Numbered from the stretch's first letter, positions 47,205 to 56,820 are shown. The stretch: 64,000 nucleotides of DNA from an uncultured Aquimarina sp. (GCF_947500065.1 NZ_CANMQT010000007.1:186001-250000); one strand, 5' to 3'. Notes: generated from the sequence alone by a model not told the origin. Translations and numbers: made by a program.

Positions 47205-48170
47205 TTAATTATCTTTTCTTGTTGCGAGACGCTCTAATATAAGAATTAATAGAAAACCAACAGACACAAAAAGTAGTACCCAAATGATTCTAGGGTCTCC
47301 ATCAAAATTTGTAGGTAATATGCTTTTTTCTATAAAAGGAACTTGCGCACCTTCAGAATTTGTTCTCCAGGATACTACTTTTTTCCAAGGCCATAGCTTA
47401 TTAAGAGATCCGATCATAAAACCTGTAAGTAAAGCTAAAGTGATATTTTTATGTTTACTGAACATCCAATTTAATACTTTAGAAAATAATTTTAGACCAG
47501 CAATAGCCCCAATAGCAATAATTAGAATTTTATAAAAAGCTTGCCATATCATCTCAAAATTCATGGTTGTTAACCCTTCTCTAAATTGATTAAGAATACC
47601 AATAAAGGTTTCATAAGCTCCTAGAATTAATAAAATGAATGCTCCTGAAACACCTGGTAAAATCATTGCGATAATTGCAATAAAACCGCAAAAAAGTAAA
47701 TACCAAAGGCTTTCTGGCGATGCCATTGGTTCTGCGATAGTCACAAAATATGAAATGACAGCTGCTATAATTATACTAAGAAAAACTTTGAGATTCCAGG
47801 AAGTTATTTGTTTACCAATATACAGGATACTTGCTAGTACTAATCCAAAGAAAAACGACCAGAGTAATAGTGGTTCGTTATGCAAAAGCCATTTAATTAT
47901 TTTAGCTAGAGAAAGAATACTTATCGCTATGCCCATAAACAGCGCTAACAAAAACGAAAGATTATATTTTTTCCAGGCATTGCCAAATCCCTCGTTTTTC
48001 CATTCTTTGAAAAAATTAAGATCTAAGGCGTTAATTGTAGAAATGAGTTCTTCGTATATTCCTGAGATGAAAGCTATAGTTCCTCCTGAAACACCAGGAA
48101 CAACATCCGCAGCTCCCATAGCAATTCCTTTTAGAGAAATTACTAAGTAGTCCTTAAGACTTCGTTGCAT
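47205..48170 (-). CDS. DUF368 membrane protein, PopT-like (copy 1)
   Basis: A 321-residue polytopic inner-membrane protein, paralogous to the next gene. The N-terminal motif KGIAMGAADVVPGVSGGTIAFISGIYEEL and the central GFIAIIAMILPGVSGAFILLILGAY are typical of the family. About nine hydrophobic segments follow the inverted-repeat pattern of a transporter. It is the first gene of a tight minus-strand operon: DUF368, then DUF368, then aroE. Undecaprenyl phosphate recycling is the role proposed for the family. The tandem pair suggests either a heterodimer or two specialised copies. Confidence 0.9.
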   Translation of the reverse strand: MQRSLKDYLVISLKGIAMGAADVVPGVSGGTIAFISGIYEELISTINALDLNFFKEWKNEGFGNAWKKYNLSFLLALFMGIAISILSLAKIIKWLLHNEPLLLWSFFFGLVLASILYIGKQITSWNLKVFLSIIIAAVISYFVTIAEPMASPESLWYLLFCGFIAIIAMILPGVSGAFILLILGAYETFIGILNQFREGLTTMNFEMIWQAFYKILIIAIGAIAGLKLFSKVLNWMFSKHKNITLALLTGFMIGSLNKLWPWKKVVSWRTNSEGAQVPFIEKSILPTNFDGDPRIIWVLLFVSVGFLLILILERLATRKDN

Positions 48171-48252
48171 TCTTTTTAGTTTAGCAATTGTTATACAAAC
48201 AAATGTATGTATTTTTTGATTTAAAGTATGCTGTTATTTTTAGGAAATATTA

Positions 48253-49650
48253 CTACGCTTTATATTCGGAAATGATATTTTGAACCAATGTAAGATTAAA
48301 TATTGGTTCGAATAACTCTTCCAAAACAATTGTATATTCTATATCTAAGGCGAGTGCTTTTCTAAGATGGAACTCTCCTTTGTCGTATTCTTGTTTTTCG
48401 TAGTGTAATCCTGCTAGTCTATATTGAACTTCTGCATTTTCTGGATAAAATTCTATAGCCTGATTCATATTTTGAATGGCTGCATCCGATTCTCCAATAA
48501 ATTTTAAGATATCAGATCGATTAAGCCAGGTTTCTAGTTCATAGTTACCTAATTCTAAAGCTTTTCTGTATCCACGTTCTGCTTCTTCAAAGAAAGCTAA
48601 TCTGTTATTGATTTTAGCATAACGTTTCCAATACAATACATTTTCGGCATCAATACTTATTGCCTTATTAGTGTAGTATAATGCTTTTTGATAGTTGCGT
48701 TTCCGCATATAGAAATCCGTAATTGCAATCCAACCTTTATCCAATAATGGATCTTCATGAACGGTTTTAGAGAAATGTTGAATAGCCAGATCATCGCTAC
48801 CCAATTTTTCAAAACATTTTCCTATTCTTAATAAAGCAAAAGAAGTGGGGTCATCTAGTTCTAATGTGATTCGATAATTTTCTATCGCTTCGTTATAGCG
48901 TTTTAGTTTTTCTAATACTTTTCCTTTTTCTAGATAGGCTCCGATAAAATATTCATCACTGATGATTGCAAAATCAAAAGCGGCTAAGGCCTTTTTGTAA
49001 TCTTTAAGGTCAAAATATTGTTTACCTACCTGATGCCAGGCAACTTCGCAATATGGATTCTTGTCCAAAAACATATTGAGATATGTAATAGCCTCTTCGT
49101 GTTGTTCTAAGAAGTCAAAACAATATATAATATTATATAACGCAGAGTAATCTTGATTATCACTTTCGAGACATCTCATGAAGTTTACTTTTGCATTTTC
49201 GAAATCATCCATAAAAAGATATTCCATTCCGATCAGGGAGTAGACATCAGCTTCATCCGCTGTATACTGTAGCGCTGTGCTCAATAATTCAATCGCTTTT
49301 ATATGATCATTCTGCTTAGAAAGAATATTCGCTTTTTGGATGTATATTTCTTCATTTTCAGGTTCTAAAGCATGAAGCTGAACTAGAAGATTATTAGCTT
49401 TATCTAAACGATCTTCAAAAACAAGAATTTCGACTTGCAGTAGTTTTAAATTTACAGAAGATGGATGCTGGGAAAGTCCTAAAGAAATTGCCTTTTTTGC
49501 TTTAGCTATTTTTCCGTTTTCCAAATAGTGATGAATAATAGATTCGAACTCATCAGAATCAAAAAACTTTACATCATTAGATCTCAACATAGACTCGTAT
49601 CGAGTAATTGAGAAATTATTTTCTTCGAATTCGTCGTGGTTAAATTTCAT
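48253..49650 (-). CDS. Tetratricopeptide repeat protein
   Basis: A 465-residue soluble protein made almost entirely of TPR units (about eleven, from residue 27 to 450), for example YIQKANILSKQNDHIKAIELLSTAL, AWHQVGKQYFDLKDYKKALAAFDFAI and ALLRIGKCFEKLGSDDLAIQHF. There is no signal peptide, so it is probably a cytoplasmic scaffold. It lies 82 bases upstream of the DUF368 operon on the same strand and could be its first gene. The partner is unknown. Confidence 0.9.
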   Translation of the reverse strand: MKFNHDEFEENNFSITRYESMLRSNDVKFFDSDEFESIIHHYLENGKIAKAKKAISLGLSQHPSSVNLKLLQVEILVFEDRLDKANNLLVQLHALEPENEEIYIQKANILSKQNDHIKAIELLSTALQYTADEADVYSLIGMEYLFMDDFENAKVNFMRCLESDNQDYSALYNIIYCFDFLEQHEEAITYLNMFLDKNPYCEVAWHQVGKQYFDLKDYKKALAAFDFAIISDEYFIGAYLEKGKVLEKLKRYNEAIENYRITLELDDPTSFALLRIGKCFEKLGSDDLAIQHFSKTVHEDPLLDKGWIAITDFYMRKRNYQKALYYTNKAISIDAENVLYWKRYAKINNRLAFFEEAERGYRKALELGNYELETWLNRSDILKFIGESDAAIQNMNQAIEFYPENAEVQYRLAGLHYEKQEYDKGEFHLRKALALDIEYTIVLEELFEPIFNLTLVQNIISEYKA

Positions 49651-49978
49651 ACACGTTGATTAAAGATGCTCTGTAAATCATAAATGTGCTGTATACCTAT
49701 TTTGTTTTCCCCAACAAGCAAGAGTCGTACAAAACACCATTACTTAATTTATTTTAGCATTATTGATTTCCTCTGTATTAAAATTACAAATGAAATAGCA
49801 TGATACTACTTCAGAAATCAATTGTTTTTAACAAACTAATTAACAAAATGTGTACCATTAATAATTAATGGATTAGCATTTTGTAATATTATAAGCCGTG
49901 AAATACTATTGAATGTGTGATATGGTAAGATAGTCTACTAAAGGTAAGGGTTTTAGATGAATTAATCACTATGATTAT
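49651..49978. other. Intergenic stretch without visible gene
   Basis: This 328-base AT-rich gap lies between the start of the TPR gene and the end of the aminotransferase gene, both on the minus strand. I see no gene, strong hairpin or clear promoter in it; the promoter of the TPR gene should lie near its left end. Confidence 0.5.
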
Positions 49979-51169
49979 TCAGGTTTTTATAGCTTCAATC
50001 TCGTGTAGTACATCCATAATGATCTGACATCCTTCTTTGATTTCTTCTTCAGAAATCGTCAAAGGAGGTGTAATACGTACTGCTTTTGGTTCAAAAAGTA
50101 ACCAAAAAAGGATTAATCCTTTGTCTTGACATCTTAAAACAATTTCATTTGTGATTTCTGCAGAAGGAGTTATAAAAGCTAACATTAACCCAATACCTCT
50201 GATTTCTTTTATTAATGGATGTACGAGTAGTGATCTGAACAGTTTTTCTTTTTTTAGAGTTGCTGCCATTAAGTCACCTTCGGTAATTTCCTGTAATGTT
50301 GCCAAAGAGGCAGCCGCAATTACCGGATTACCTCCAAATGTAGTAATATGACCAAGTTTAGGGTTGTCTTGTAGTTGATCCATCATCTTAGAGGAAGCTG
50401 TAAAAGCGCCAACGGGTAATCCACCTCCCATTCCTTTACCCATAACGACAATATCGGGAGTCATTTCATAATTCTGAAATCCGAATAATTTTCCTGTACG
50501 TCCAAATCCGGGCTGTATTTCATCTAAAATAAGTACAGCACCTACTTTGTCACAACGTTTCCTAACTTTTTTTAAATAATCATTTTTTGGTTCAATAAAT
50601 CCTGCTCCGCCTTGTATGGTTTCGAGGATTACACCAGCTGTTTTCTCTGTAATGAATTGTAGATCTTCTTCTTTGTTAAATGTTATAAAGGATACATCCG
50701 GAATTAATGGTCTGAAAGCTTGTTTTCTTTCTTCATATCCCATAACACTCATAGATCCCATTGTGTTGCCATGATACGCGTATTTAGCAGCGATGATTTG
50801 ACTTCTTCCAGTAACTCTTCTAGCTAATTTAAGTGAACCTTCGATTGCTTCGGTTCCCGAGTTAGTAAGATATGTTTTTTCTAAAGGATCAGGTAGGAGT
50901 GATGCCAAAAGTTTTGTGAGTTCTACAGCTGGTTTTTGGATGTATTCTCCATATACCATTACATGTAGATATTTATCTAGTTGTTCTTTTACAGCGTTTA
51001 CAACTCTTGGATGTTTATGCCCAAGACTACAAGCGGAAACTCCTGCTACGAAATCAAGATACTTTTTGTTATCAGTAGAAAAGATATAACTTCCTTCTGC
51101 ATGAGAAATTTCCATAGCTAAAGGATGTGGTGTGGTCTGAGCCTGATATGTAAAGAAATCCTTTTTCAC
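49979..51169 (-). CDS. Class III PLP-dependent aminotransferase
   Basis: A 396-residue fold-type I aminotransferase of the acetylornithine, ornithine and 4-aminobutyrate group. The cofactor site is clear: LTNSGTEAIEGSLKLAR (phosphate binding, about 101-117), LILDEIQPGFGRTG with Asp216, and the Schiff-base Lys245 in VVMGKGMGGGLPVGAF. GHITTFGGNPVIAAASL fits the family. The specific substrate cannot be fixed from sequence, and no arginine or GABA pathway genes lie nearby. The OstA-like gene lies 105 bases upstream on the same strand. Confidence 0.88.
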   Translation of the reverse strand: MKKDFFTYQAQTTPHPLAMEISHAEGSYIFSTDNKKYLDFVAGVSACSLGHKHPRVVNAVKEQLDKYLHVMVYGEYIQKPAVELTKLLASLLPDPLEKTYLTNSGTEAIEGSLKLARRVTGRSQIIAAKYAYHGNTMGSMSVMGYEERKQAFRPLIPDVSFITFNKEEDLQFITEKTAGVILETIQGGAGFIEPKNDYLKKVRKRCDKVGAVLILDEIQPGFGRTGKLFGFQNYEMTPDIVVMGKGMGGGLPVGAFTASSKMMDQLQDNPKLGHITTFGGNPVIAAASLATLQEITEGDLMAATLKKEKLFRSLLVHPLIKEIRGIGLMLAFITPSAEITNEIVLRCQDKGLILFWLLFEPKAVRITPPLTISEEEIKEGCQIIMDVLHEIEAIKT

Positions 51170-51274
51170 TTTAGCAAAGTTAAGTCAATCAAATTGGAGT
51201 TTTACTATGTTTATTTAAGAAGCGGTATCATAGAATATATTAAAAGGCTGTAGTGGATAATTACCAAATTATTT

Positions 51275-53176
51275 TCACTGTGATTTTTTCTTTTTAATAC
51301 TATCCACGATTTTTTCGTTTTTTAGGGTTGTCACGGTAATACTATCTCGCTGTTTTGCAGTGCGATTGAGATCAGGATCTACAAAGGCAGTATTATTAGA
51401 TGTTTTCTTTTTAGAGGTTGTATCTTTTTTCTTTTTAGGTTTTAATTCTAGATTTTCTTTAGTTTTTTGTTTTACCTTCGGTATAGAATCAAGTTCTTCG
51501 TTTGTTTCCTTTAGTTCTGCATCTTCTAATTTTTGCTCTAACATGCGTGAGCCTTCAGATTTATTATCTTCGAGACGTTTTATGGTTTCTTCATCGAAGA
51601 AGTCATCATCTTCTATGGGTAGCGGTATTCCTGTTATTTTAGTCAATTTAGGAGGTGATTCTCCTCTAAAAAGATCCTTTTTACTAACTATTTGTTCATC
51701 TCCGCGCCATTTAAAACCGGAGAGTTCTCTAGCATTTTCTGGTAGATCCATTTCTCGATACAATGTTCCATCTACATTCTGGTAGTAATATACATCTACA
51801 ATTTCTCGTTGCTCCAATAAAAGCTTAATAGAACTGGACAATACTTTGTTGATACCGATCAATTTCAATTCGCCTTCACTTTCTCTCTGATAAAAGATAG
51901 TCTCGGTATTTTTGTCAATATCTACCTGATAAATTTCATTGTCTTTAAACAGCCCGTATAAAGTCTGACCTTTTACCTGATTATATCCAGCTTTTAGTGT
52001 GTCTTCTTGAACTAAAAAGGCATTTTGATATACCATAAGAGAATCAAGTTTCTCCGTCTCTGTGTTAGAAATAATTTTGATTGTATCTCCAGTCATCTGA
52101 TTTCTTTGTGCCCAGATTATAGGTTTTCCTACCATCTTAGTATATCCCGTGGTTTGATCTACATTAATAGAATCACTTTTACCGCTCATATTACTTTTAA
52201 AAATCCTAACATCATAAAAACCATTCATAATTCTGCGTTCTGGTTTTCCTGTAACCATTAGCGTATCACTATGAATATAGATAGAATCCTTCTCTTGCAA
52301 AGTAGCAGCTAATGCTCTTTTAGTAATAAATACAGAATCTTTATCTTTAAAGACTTCGGCATAATGACCTGTAATAACCGAATTGTTAGCAGTATCTAGT
52401 ACCTTGATGTTATTGGTTGCTGATGCAAATTGAATAGCACTATTATAGAATATACTATCCCCATAAACTGTACGATTATCATAATCGATTCGTGCATTTT
52501 TTATGGCATATCCAGTTTTTACTTTAGTATCATAAAAACCACGTTCGCAATACAATGTGCTTTCTTCTCCTTTTACTGTCGATGGTCCATAAAGATATGC
52601 GTGACCATTATCTGTATAATAATCTAAACGATCAGAGTCAACAGTATTTTCTGGATTAACGATTTTTACTTTTGTATTAAATGAATATTGTTTTCTATCC
52701 ATAAAGTACCTTCCTATTATACTCGTCAGAGTATTAGAAGAATCTCTTACAGTTCCTCCGCTACGATAATACGCTTGCTGGCGTAAACGATCAAAAAACA
52801 AGGTGTCGGTTGTTAATGTATTAGATGGAGTTTCTAAAAGTACTTTTTCCCTAGCATAAGCAAATTTACTGTTACCATTGTATTCTGCATAGGCACTGGT
52901 CATAGTTAGCGTATCCCCTTGTTTCATTTTTACATTACCAAGAGCCTTAATAAACTTATCTTCTCCATAATGAATCGCTTGGTCACACCAGATCTCAATA
53001 CCTTCATGCTCTATATAAACTTGTTTGTTTACTTTGGCCAGAATCGTTGCTCCAGGAAATCGTTTTTCATTTTTAATCGTACGGTCAGATTGAACCTTAA
53101 TTTTTTTACCTTCTTGAGCAAATGTGATGGTAGAAAAAAATAAGATAAAAACTATATAGAAAAATGTATTTTTCAA
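51275..53176 (-). CDS. OstA-like (LptA/LptD N-domain family) exported protein
   Basis: A protein of about 633 residues with a signal peptide and a long run of OstA-type beta-taco segments (about 25-500), for example IEIWCDQAIHYGEDKFIKALGNVKMKQGDTLTMTSAYAEY and YLYGPSTVKGEESTLYCERG. OstA domains bind lipopolysaccharide in the periplasm, so a role in LPS transport is likely. The C-terminal 130 residues are charged and low in complexity. The start is uncertain: the TTG at 53176 gives a normal signal peptide (LKNTFFYIVFILFFSTITFAQ) just after a TTATTTTGCAG promoter-like sequence. In-frame ATGs at 53266 and 53308 give longer, less natural N-termini. Confidence 0.85.
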   Translation of the reverse strand: MKNTFFYIVFILFFSTITFAQEGKKIKVQSDRTIKNEKRFPGATILAKVNKQVYIEHEGIEIWCDQAIHYGEDKFIKALGNVKMKQGDTLTMTSAYAEYNGNSKFAYAREKVLLETPSNTLTTDTLFFDRLRQQAYYRSGGTVRDSSNTLTSIIGRYFMDRKQYSFNTKVKIVNPENTVDSDRLDYYTDNGHAYLYGPSTVKGEESTLYCERGFYDTKVKTGYAIKNARIDYDNRTVYGDSIFYNSAIQFASATNNIKVLDTANNSVITGHYAEVFKDKDSVFITKRALAATLQEKDSIYIHSDTLMVTGKPERRIMNGFYDVRIFKSNMSGKSDSINVDQTTGYTKMVGKPIIWAQRNQMTGDTIKIISNTETEKLDSLMVYQNAFLVQEDTLKAGYNQVKGQTLYGLFKDNEIYQVDIDKNTETIFYQRESEGELKLIGINKVLSSSIKLLLEQREIVDVYYYQNVDGTLYREMDLPENARELSGFKWRGDEQIVSKKDLFRGESPPKLTKITGIPLPIEDDDFFDEETIKRLEDNKSEGSRMLEQKLEDAELKETNEELDSIPKVKQKTKENLELKPKKKKDTTSKKKTSNNTAFVDPDLNRTAKQRDSITVTTLKNEKIVDSIKKKKSQ

Positions 53177-53325
53177 GTATCTAATATTTGTCTGCAAAAT
53201 AACGAAAATTGTATGTAATGATTGTGAGGGTTTACTTAAAATAAAATCCCTTACGTATAAGTTCATAGATAAATACTTAAGTAATTTGGTTTTGTTGCAT
53301 TTTTGCACGTAAAATCTATAAGCTG

Positions 53326-54174
53326 TTATTGTGCAGTCTGTTTATCACTCAATTTAATGTTTTCATACCCGATAATAGCTGTTTTTCTATTGCTTCCCCA
53401 TCGATAATTACCCAAATGTCCAGTTTGTTTTATCACACGATGACAGGGAATAAGATAAGCAATAGGGTTTTTACCGATAGCAGTTCCAACAGCTCTTTGC
53501 GCATTTGGTTTGTTAATTAAAGAAGCAATATCATTATATGCTAACAATTGCGAAGATGGGATCGTAAGAAGGGCTTTCCATACGTTTAGTTGAAAAGGAG
53601 TTCCTTTTAAATCCAGTACAATTTGCTCATCAGGGGTTTTCCAATTTTTGAAATAATGCATCACCTGAGTACCATAGTTGCCTAATTCCTGAACTAGGTT
53701 TGCCTCAGGATATTCTGATTGTAATGTTACTAAAGGATTCGATGTTTCTTCAATGAATGCTAGCTTGCAAATTCCAATAGTGGTTTCTGCAATTAATACA
53801 TTTCCGAAGGGAGATGATATAACATCGTATCGTATTAGTATTCCTTTTCCTCTTTTCTGAAATTCTCCTGGAGTACAAGCTTCCAGTTTTATAAAAAGAT
53901 CGTGTAATCTTCCGTTTCCTGATAATCCTACATTATAGGCAGTTTCTAATGTAGATCTACCTTCAGAAAGACTTTTTTTAGCGTGTTGTGTTGTAATAAA
54001 TTGTAAAAATTGTTTGGGACTAACACCTGCCCATTCCTGAAATATTCTTTGGAAATGGAACTTACTAAGATGCACAGATTCAGCAATTTCATCAAGATTA
54101 GGTTGCCTTTGGTAATTGTTGGTAATGTACTGAATAGCTTGTTGTACAATTTCAAAATGATAGTTGTTTTCCAT
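53326..54174 (-). CDS. AraC-type HTH / O6-methylguanine-DNA methyltransferase (Ada-like, lacking the N-terminal Ada domain)
   Basis: A 282-residue fusion. The N-terminal AraC-type double helix-turn-helix (about 5-100, LDEIAESVHLSKFHFQRIFQEWAGVSPKQFL) is joined to a methyltransferase domain (about 115-270) with acceptor Cys244 in PCHRVI and LGNYRWG after it. The suicide enzyme removes methyl groups from O6-methylguanine, and the HTH part suggests it also regulates transcription. Compared with E. coli Ada it lacks the zinc-binding phosphotriester domain. A -7 element lies only five bases before the ATG, so the mRNA may be leaderless. Confidence 0.94.
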   Translation of the reverse strand: MENNYHFEIVQQAIQYITNNYQRQPNLDEIAESVHLSKFHFQRIFQEWAGVSPKQFLQFITTQHAKKSLSEGRSTLETAYNVGLSGNGRLHDLFIKLEACTPGEFQKRGKGILIRYDVISSPFGNVLIAETTIGICKLAFIEETSNPLVTLQSEYPEANLVQELGNYGTQVMHYFKNWKTPDEQIVLDLKGTPFQLNVWKALLTIPSSQLLAYNDIASLINKPNAQRAVGTAIGKNPIAYLIPCHRVIKQTGHLGNYRWGSNRKTAIIGYENIKLSDKQTAQ

Positions 54175-54178
54175 AATC

Positions 54179-54186
54179 CAAAAATA
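54179..54186 (-). promoter_or_regulatory. TAnnTTTG -7 promoter element immediately before the Ada-like gene
   Basis: The minus strand reads TATTTTTG here, a full match to the Bacteroidota -7 consensus, with four bases between it and the start codon. Transcription should begin at or next to the ATG. Confidence 0.55.
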
Positions 54187-54257
54187 TAGAAAACACCTTT
54201 TTTAATCAATCCGATTATTGCGGTTTTCTAGTAAGTTATACATCACTCTGTCTGTTG

Positions 54258-54785
54258 TTATAGCTGAATTTTTTCTATTTCGGCGATTCTTTTAGTATAC
54301 ATTTCTATAATCATATTTTCATTCCATTCTTCATCTTCGGTTTTTCCATGTCCGTGAGACATTATAGTGATCACCTTATTGTTTTGCACATAAAATTCGC
54401 AGTTCCATCGTATTTGCTCAAAACTATTAATAGGAGTGTAATTTTGAGTTTCTTTTGCATAGAGAAGCTTACCTTTCTTTTCAAAATAAATTTCCTGAAA
54501 ATAAGTAGATTCTGAATGGGATTCTATTTGAATGATTCTGTTTTCGTTTTGCAATTCACATATTTTCCAAAATTCAGTTTTTCCATTAAAATTCGTTACT
54601 CCATTTTTACTGATAAAAGAACAGTTACCGTAGTTTTTAACAAATTCATTGTTTATAGAATCTCTGATTTTTTGCTCAACGTGCTTTGGATTTTGAGAAA
54701 AACCATTATTGATTGCACATAAGATAAAGAATGTTATCAATCGTATAGTAATCAAAGCAGGTTTTCGCTTAATCAATACTTTCAT
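54258..54785 (-). CDS. Exported protein of unknown function
   Basis: A 175-residue protein I do not recognise. It starts MKVLIKRKPALITIRLITFFILCAINNGFSQ, a basic stretch and a hydrophobic core ending in a plausible cleavage site. The mature part is a compact alpha/beta domain with FWKICELQNENRIIQIESHSE and ISHGHG-like elements (VITIMSHGHGKTEDEEWNENMIIEMY). It is the last gene of a same-strand set of four small genes (54258-56643), 44 bases after the NTF2-like gene. Confidence 0.7.
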   Translation of the reverse strand: MKVLIKRKPALITIRLITFFILCAINNGFSQNPKHVEQKIRDSINNEFVKNYGNCSFISKNGVTNFNGKTEFWKICELQNENRIIQIESHSESTYFQEIYFEKKGKLLYAKETQNYTPINSFEQIRWNCEFYVQNNKVITIMSHGHGKTEDEEWNENMIIEMYTKRIAEIEKIQL

Positions 54786-54829
54786 AAGATCTAAAGGTTA
54801 GGATTATTCTTAGATATGTATAGAGTAAC

Positions 54830-55360
54830 TTATTTCTTTGGTAAATATTCTTTTGGAATTGGATTCTCTTCTGTTTCCTGAGTCCAATAAATATTAATAA
54901 CCCACCATCTTTTTCCATCATTAAGAAGTTGAATACTATTAATACCTCTCATAAACGGTTTTGTATCCGTTTTGCTTTTAAAAGATTCATAAGTACTGAA
55001 AACCTGAGTGATATTGCCAAAAGTATTAGTAATTCTATGGATTTCTTTTTCAAAAAAACCATTCTCCACGAGCCATTTCCCTGAACTTTTTATGTATTCA
55101 TCAGGAGATAAATAACGTACGCCAAAAGTTCCTTGTCTATTTTTTCCTGAAGGTATTAATTTTGCTTCAGGCTTAAATAGAAATTTAAATAACTCCCAAT
55201 TTCTTTCTTCTCCTTTTTCACCAGAAATCACACTGTATAAGGTCTCCAATGTACTATCTAAGGATGTTACTTTTTCGATATAGTTTGTTTTAGATTCTTG
55301 CGCCTGTATCGTTGTAATAGCAAGGAAACAGAATAAGATTACTGTTATATAGTTTTTCAA
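54830..55360 (-). CDS. Exported NTF2/SnoaL-like protein
   Basis: A 176-residue protein with a signal peptide (MKNYITVILFCFLAITTIQAQ). The mature part looks like a cone-shaped NTF2-like fold: LETLYSVISGEKGEERNWELFKFLFKPEAKLIPSG, FEKEIHRITNTFGNITQVFSTYESF and the final strands INSIQLLNDGKRWWVINIYWTQE. Such proteins may be enzymes or binding proteins; the role here is unknown. Its start overlaps the end of the glyoxalase-fold gene in an ATGA sequence, so the two are translationally coupled. Confidence 0.75.
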   Translation of the reverse strand: MKNYITVILFCFLAITTIQAQESKTNYIEKVTSLDSTLETLYSVISGEKGEERNWELFKFLFKPEAKLIPSGKNRQGTFGVRYLSPDEYIKSSGKWLVENGFFEKEIHRITNTFGNITQVFSTYESFKSKTDTKPFMRGINSIQLLNDGKRWWVINIYWTQETEENPIPKEYLPKK

Positions 55361-55758
55361 GGTTTTGGTTTTTCTTGGTATATAATAATTTGTAACCCAT
55401 CAGGATCTCTTAGATATAGGTATTGAGCACCCCAAGGACGATCAATCGGACCTTTGACTTCCCATTTTTCATTAAGATGTTCTGCCCATTGATCTATATC
55501 GTTTGTTTTTATTTGGATATCTATTTTATCATTTTCGACGTACTCATCGAAGGAGGTGTGATAATAGTAATGGCCTTTAGGTATTTCTGAAATTTCTAAA
55601 AAAGCATTGGTGTCCTTATCACCAACCCTAAGAATACATCCTCTATTTTCACTATTATATTCTTCGACAAGATCTAAGTTAAGGATTTGGCAATAAAACT
55701 TTTTTGAAGCATCATAATCTTTTGTTCTTATTACAGTTTTAAGACTTAATAAATTCAT
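55357..55758 (-). CDS. VOC family (glyoxalase/dioxygenase fold) protein
   Basis: A 133-residue two-module VOC fold: the first half has VIRTKDYDASKKFYCQILNLDLVEEY, the second RPWGAQYLYLRDPDGLQIIIYQE. RDPDG followed by LQII is the usual end motif, and a Glu of the same region may be a metal ligand. Members include glyoxalases, dioxygenases and antibiotic resistance proteins; which activity applies cannot be told. It is cytoplasmic, unlike its exported neighbours. Confidence 0.85.
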   Translation of the reverse strand: MNLLSLKTVIRTKDYDASKKFYCQILNLDLVEEYNSENRGCILRVGDKDTNAFLEISEIPKGHYYYHTSFDEYVENDKIDIQIKTNDIDQWAEHLNEKWEVKGPIDRPWGAQYLYLRDPDGLQIIIYQEKPKP

Positions 55759-55770
55759 AGATAAGTACTA

Positions 55771-56643
55771 TTAGATGGCCGAATAAAGTATTGTAGGTTT
55801 TTTATAAAAATCCTTGATATTATGAGTATATATTAAATGATCCATTTTGTCTTCGATTTGAAAAACGGTAGGGTTCTTTTCATTAATAGGGACTAACATT
55901 AAACGGCTCTTTTCATTACAACTGGTTTTTTTTTCAGAAGAATCGAAGCTAACATCAAAATAGAATAAATATTTAGCTACCCAATTGATTTTAGCTAATG
56001 CCACTTTTTTATCAAAGTTACCGTGTATATTTCTTAATACGATTCGTTCTTTATTTGCAATAATTGCTTTTTTGTATTCTACAGCATTTAGAGGAACTTC
56101 ATCCAGGAAAGGGATACAATTAATTTGCCCATCCATAAAAATCCATTTTTTGAGTTCAGGAATATAAGCTTCTGATACTACATGACCTGTTCCATATTTC
56201 GTGGTTTCTACATCCTTGGTTTTGATGCCTAATGTTCTGGTAGGGATACCGATAGCATTTAAAGTTGCAGATAAAACAATGCCATACTCTACACATCTAA
56301 ACTTTTCTCCTTTTTCTGCTTCTTTTAGAATATTTATTGCGTCAGCATTTTTTGGTCTGTTATTTCCATCATGTTTCCATCTACTATTAGTCCAATTTAG
56401 TAAAATCAATGATTTTTGTAGATCCGAGTTTTCACTGCTAATCAGGTTATCTATCTTGTATTCTTTCTTTAAGTCTAGTAGTTTCTGATTGGTTTCTGGG
56501 TTTGGAAAAATTAAATTACAGAGTGATTCATCTTTGGACACTGTATCAAACGTTACAGCAACTATTTTGTTACTCGGATTTTTATTACTAGCACAGGAGT
56601 TTAGTATTATGAATGTAATCAAAAGGATATTTAGTTTTTTCAT
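55771..56643 (-). CDS. Transglutaminase-like lipoprotein
   Basis: A 290-residue lipoprotein (signal peptide ending ILNSC, Cys17). The transglutaminase-like cysteine-protease fold lies at about 75-185 with the triad Cys117 (FRCVEYGIVLSATLNAIGIPTR), His154 (GTGHVVSEAYI) and Asp171 (WIFMDGQINC). The C-terminal part is beta-rich. It may act as a peptidase or hydrolase in the periplasm. It is the first gene of the four-gene minus-strand set, 12 bases before the VOC gene. Confidence 0.85.
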   Translation of the reverse strand: MKKLNILLITFIILNSCASNKNPSNKIVAVTFDTVSKDESLCNLIFPNPETNQKLLDLKKEYKIDNLISSENSDLQKSLILLNWTNSRWKHDGNNRPKNADAINILKEAEKGEKFRCVEYGIVLSATLNAIGIPTRTLGIKTKDVETTKYGTGHVVSEAYIPELKKWIFMDGQINCIPFLDEVPLNAVEYKKAIIANKERIVLRNIHGNFDKKVALAKINWVAKYLFYFDVSFDSSEKKTSCNEKSRLMLVPINEKNPTVFQIEDKMDHLIYTHNIKDFYKKPTILYSAI

Positions 56644-56820
56644 GGTAAATCGCTAAGTATATAAAACGAATGCATACATGTGTTTGGCAATGTATTAATA
56701 TATTTTGATTTCTAATTAGTATTTTTTTGCCGGATATAGGGATTACCGTATTCTTTATGTAATTACGGGCTGCTTTAACAAAATAGCCATAATGGTAGTA
56801 GAATAATTTTCTTTCTAATG

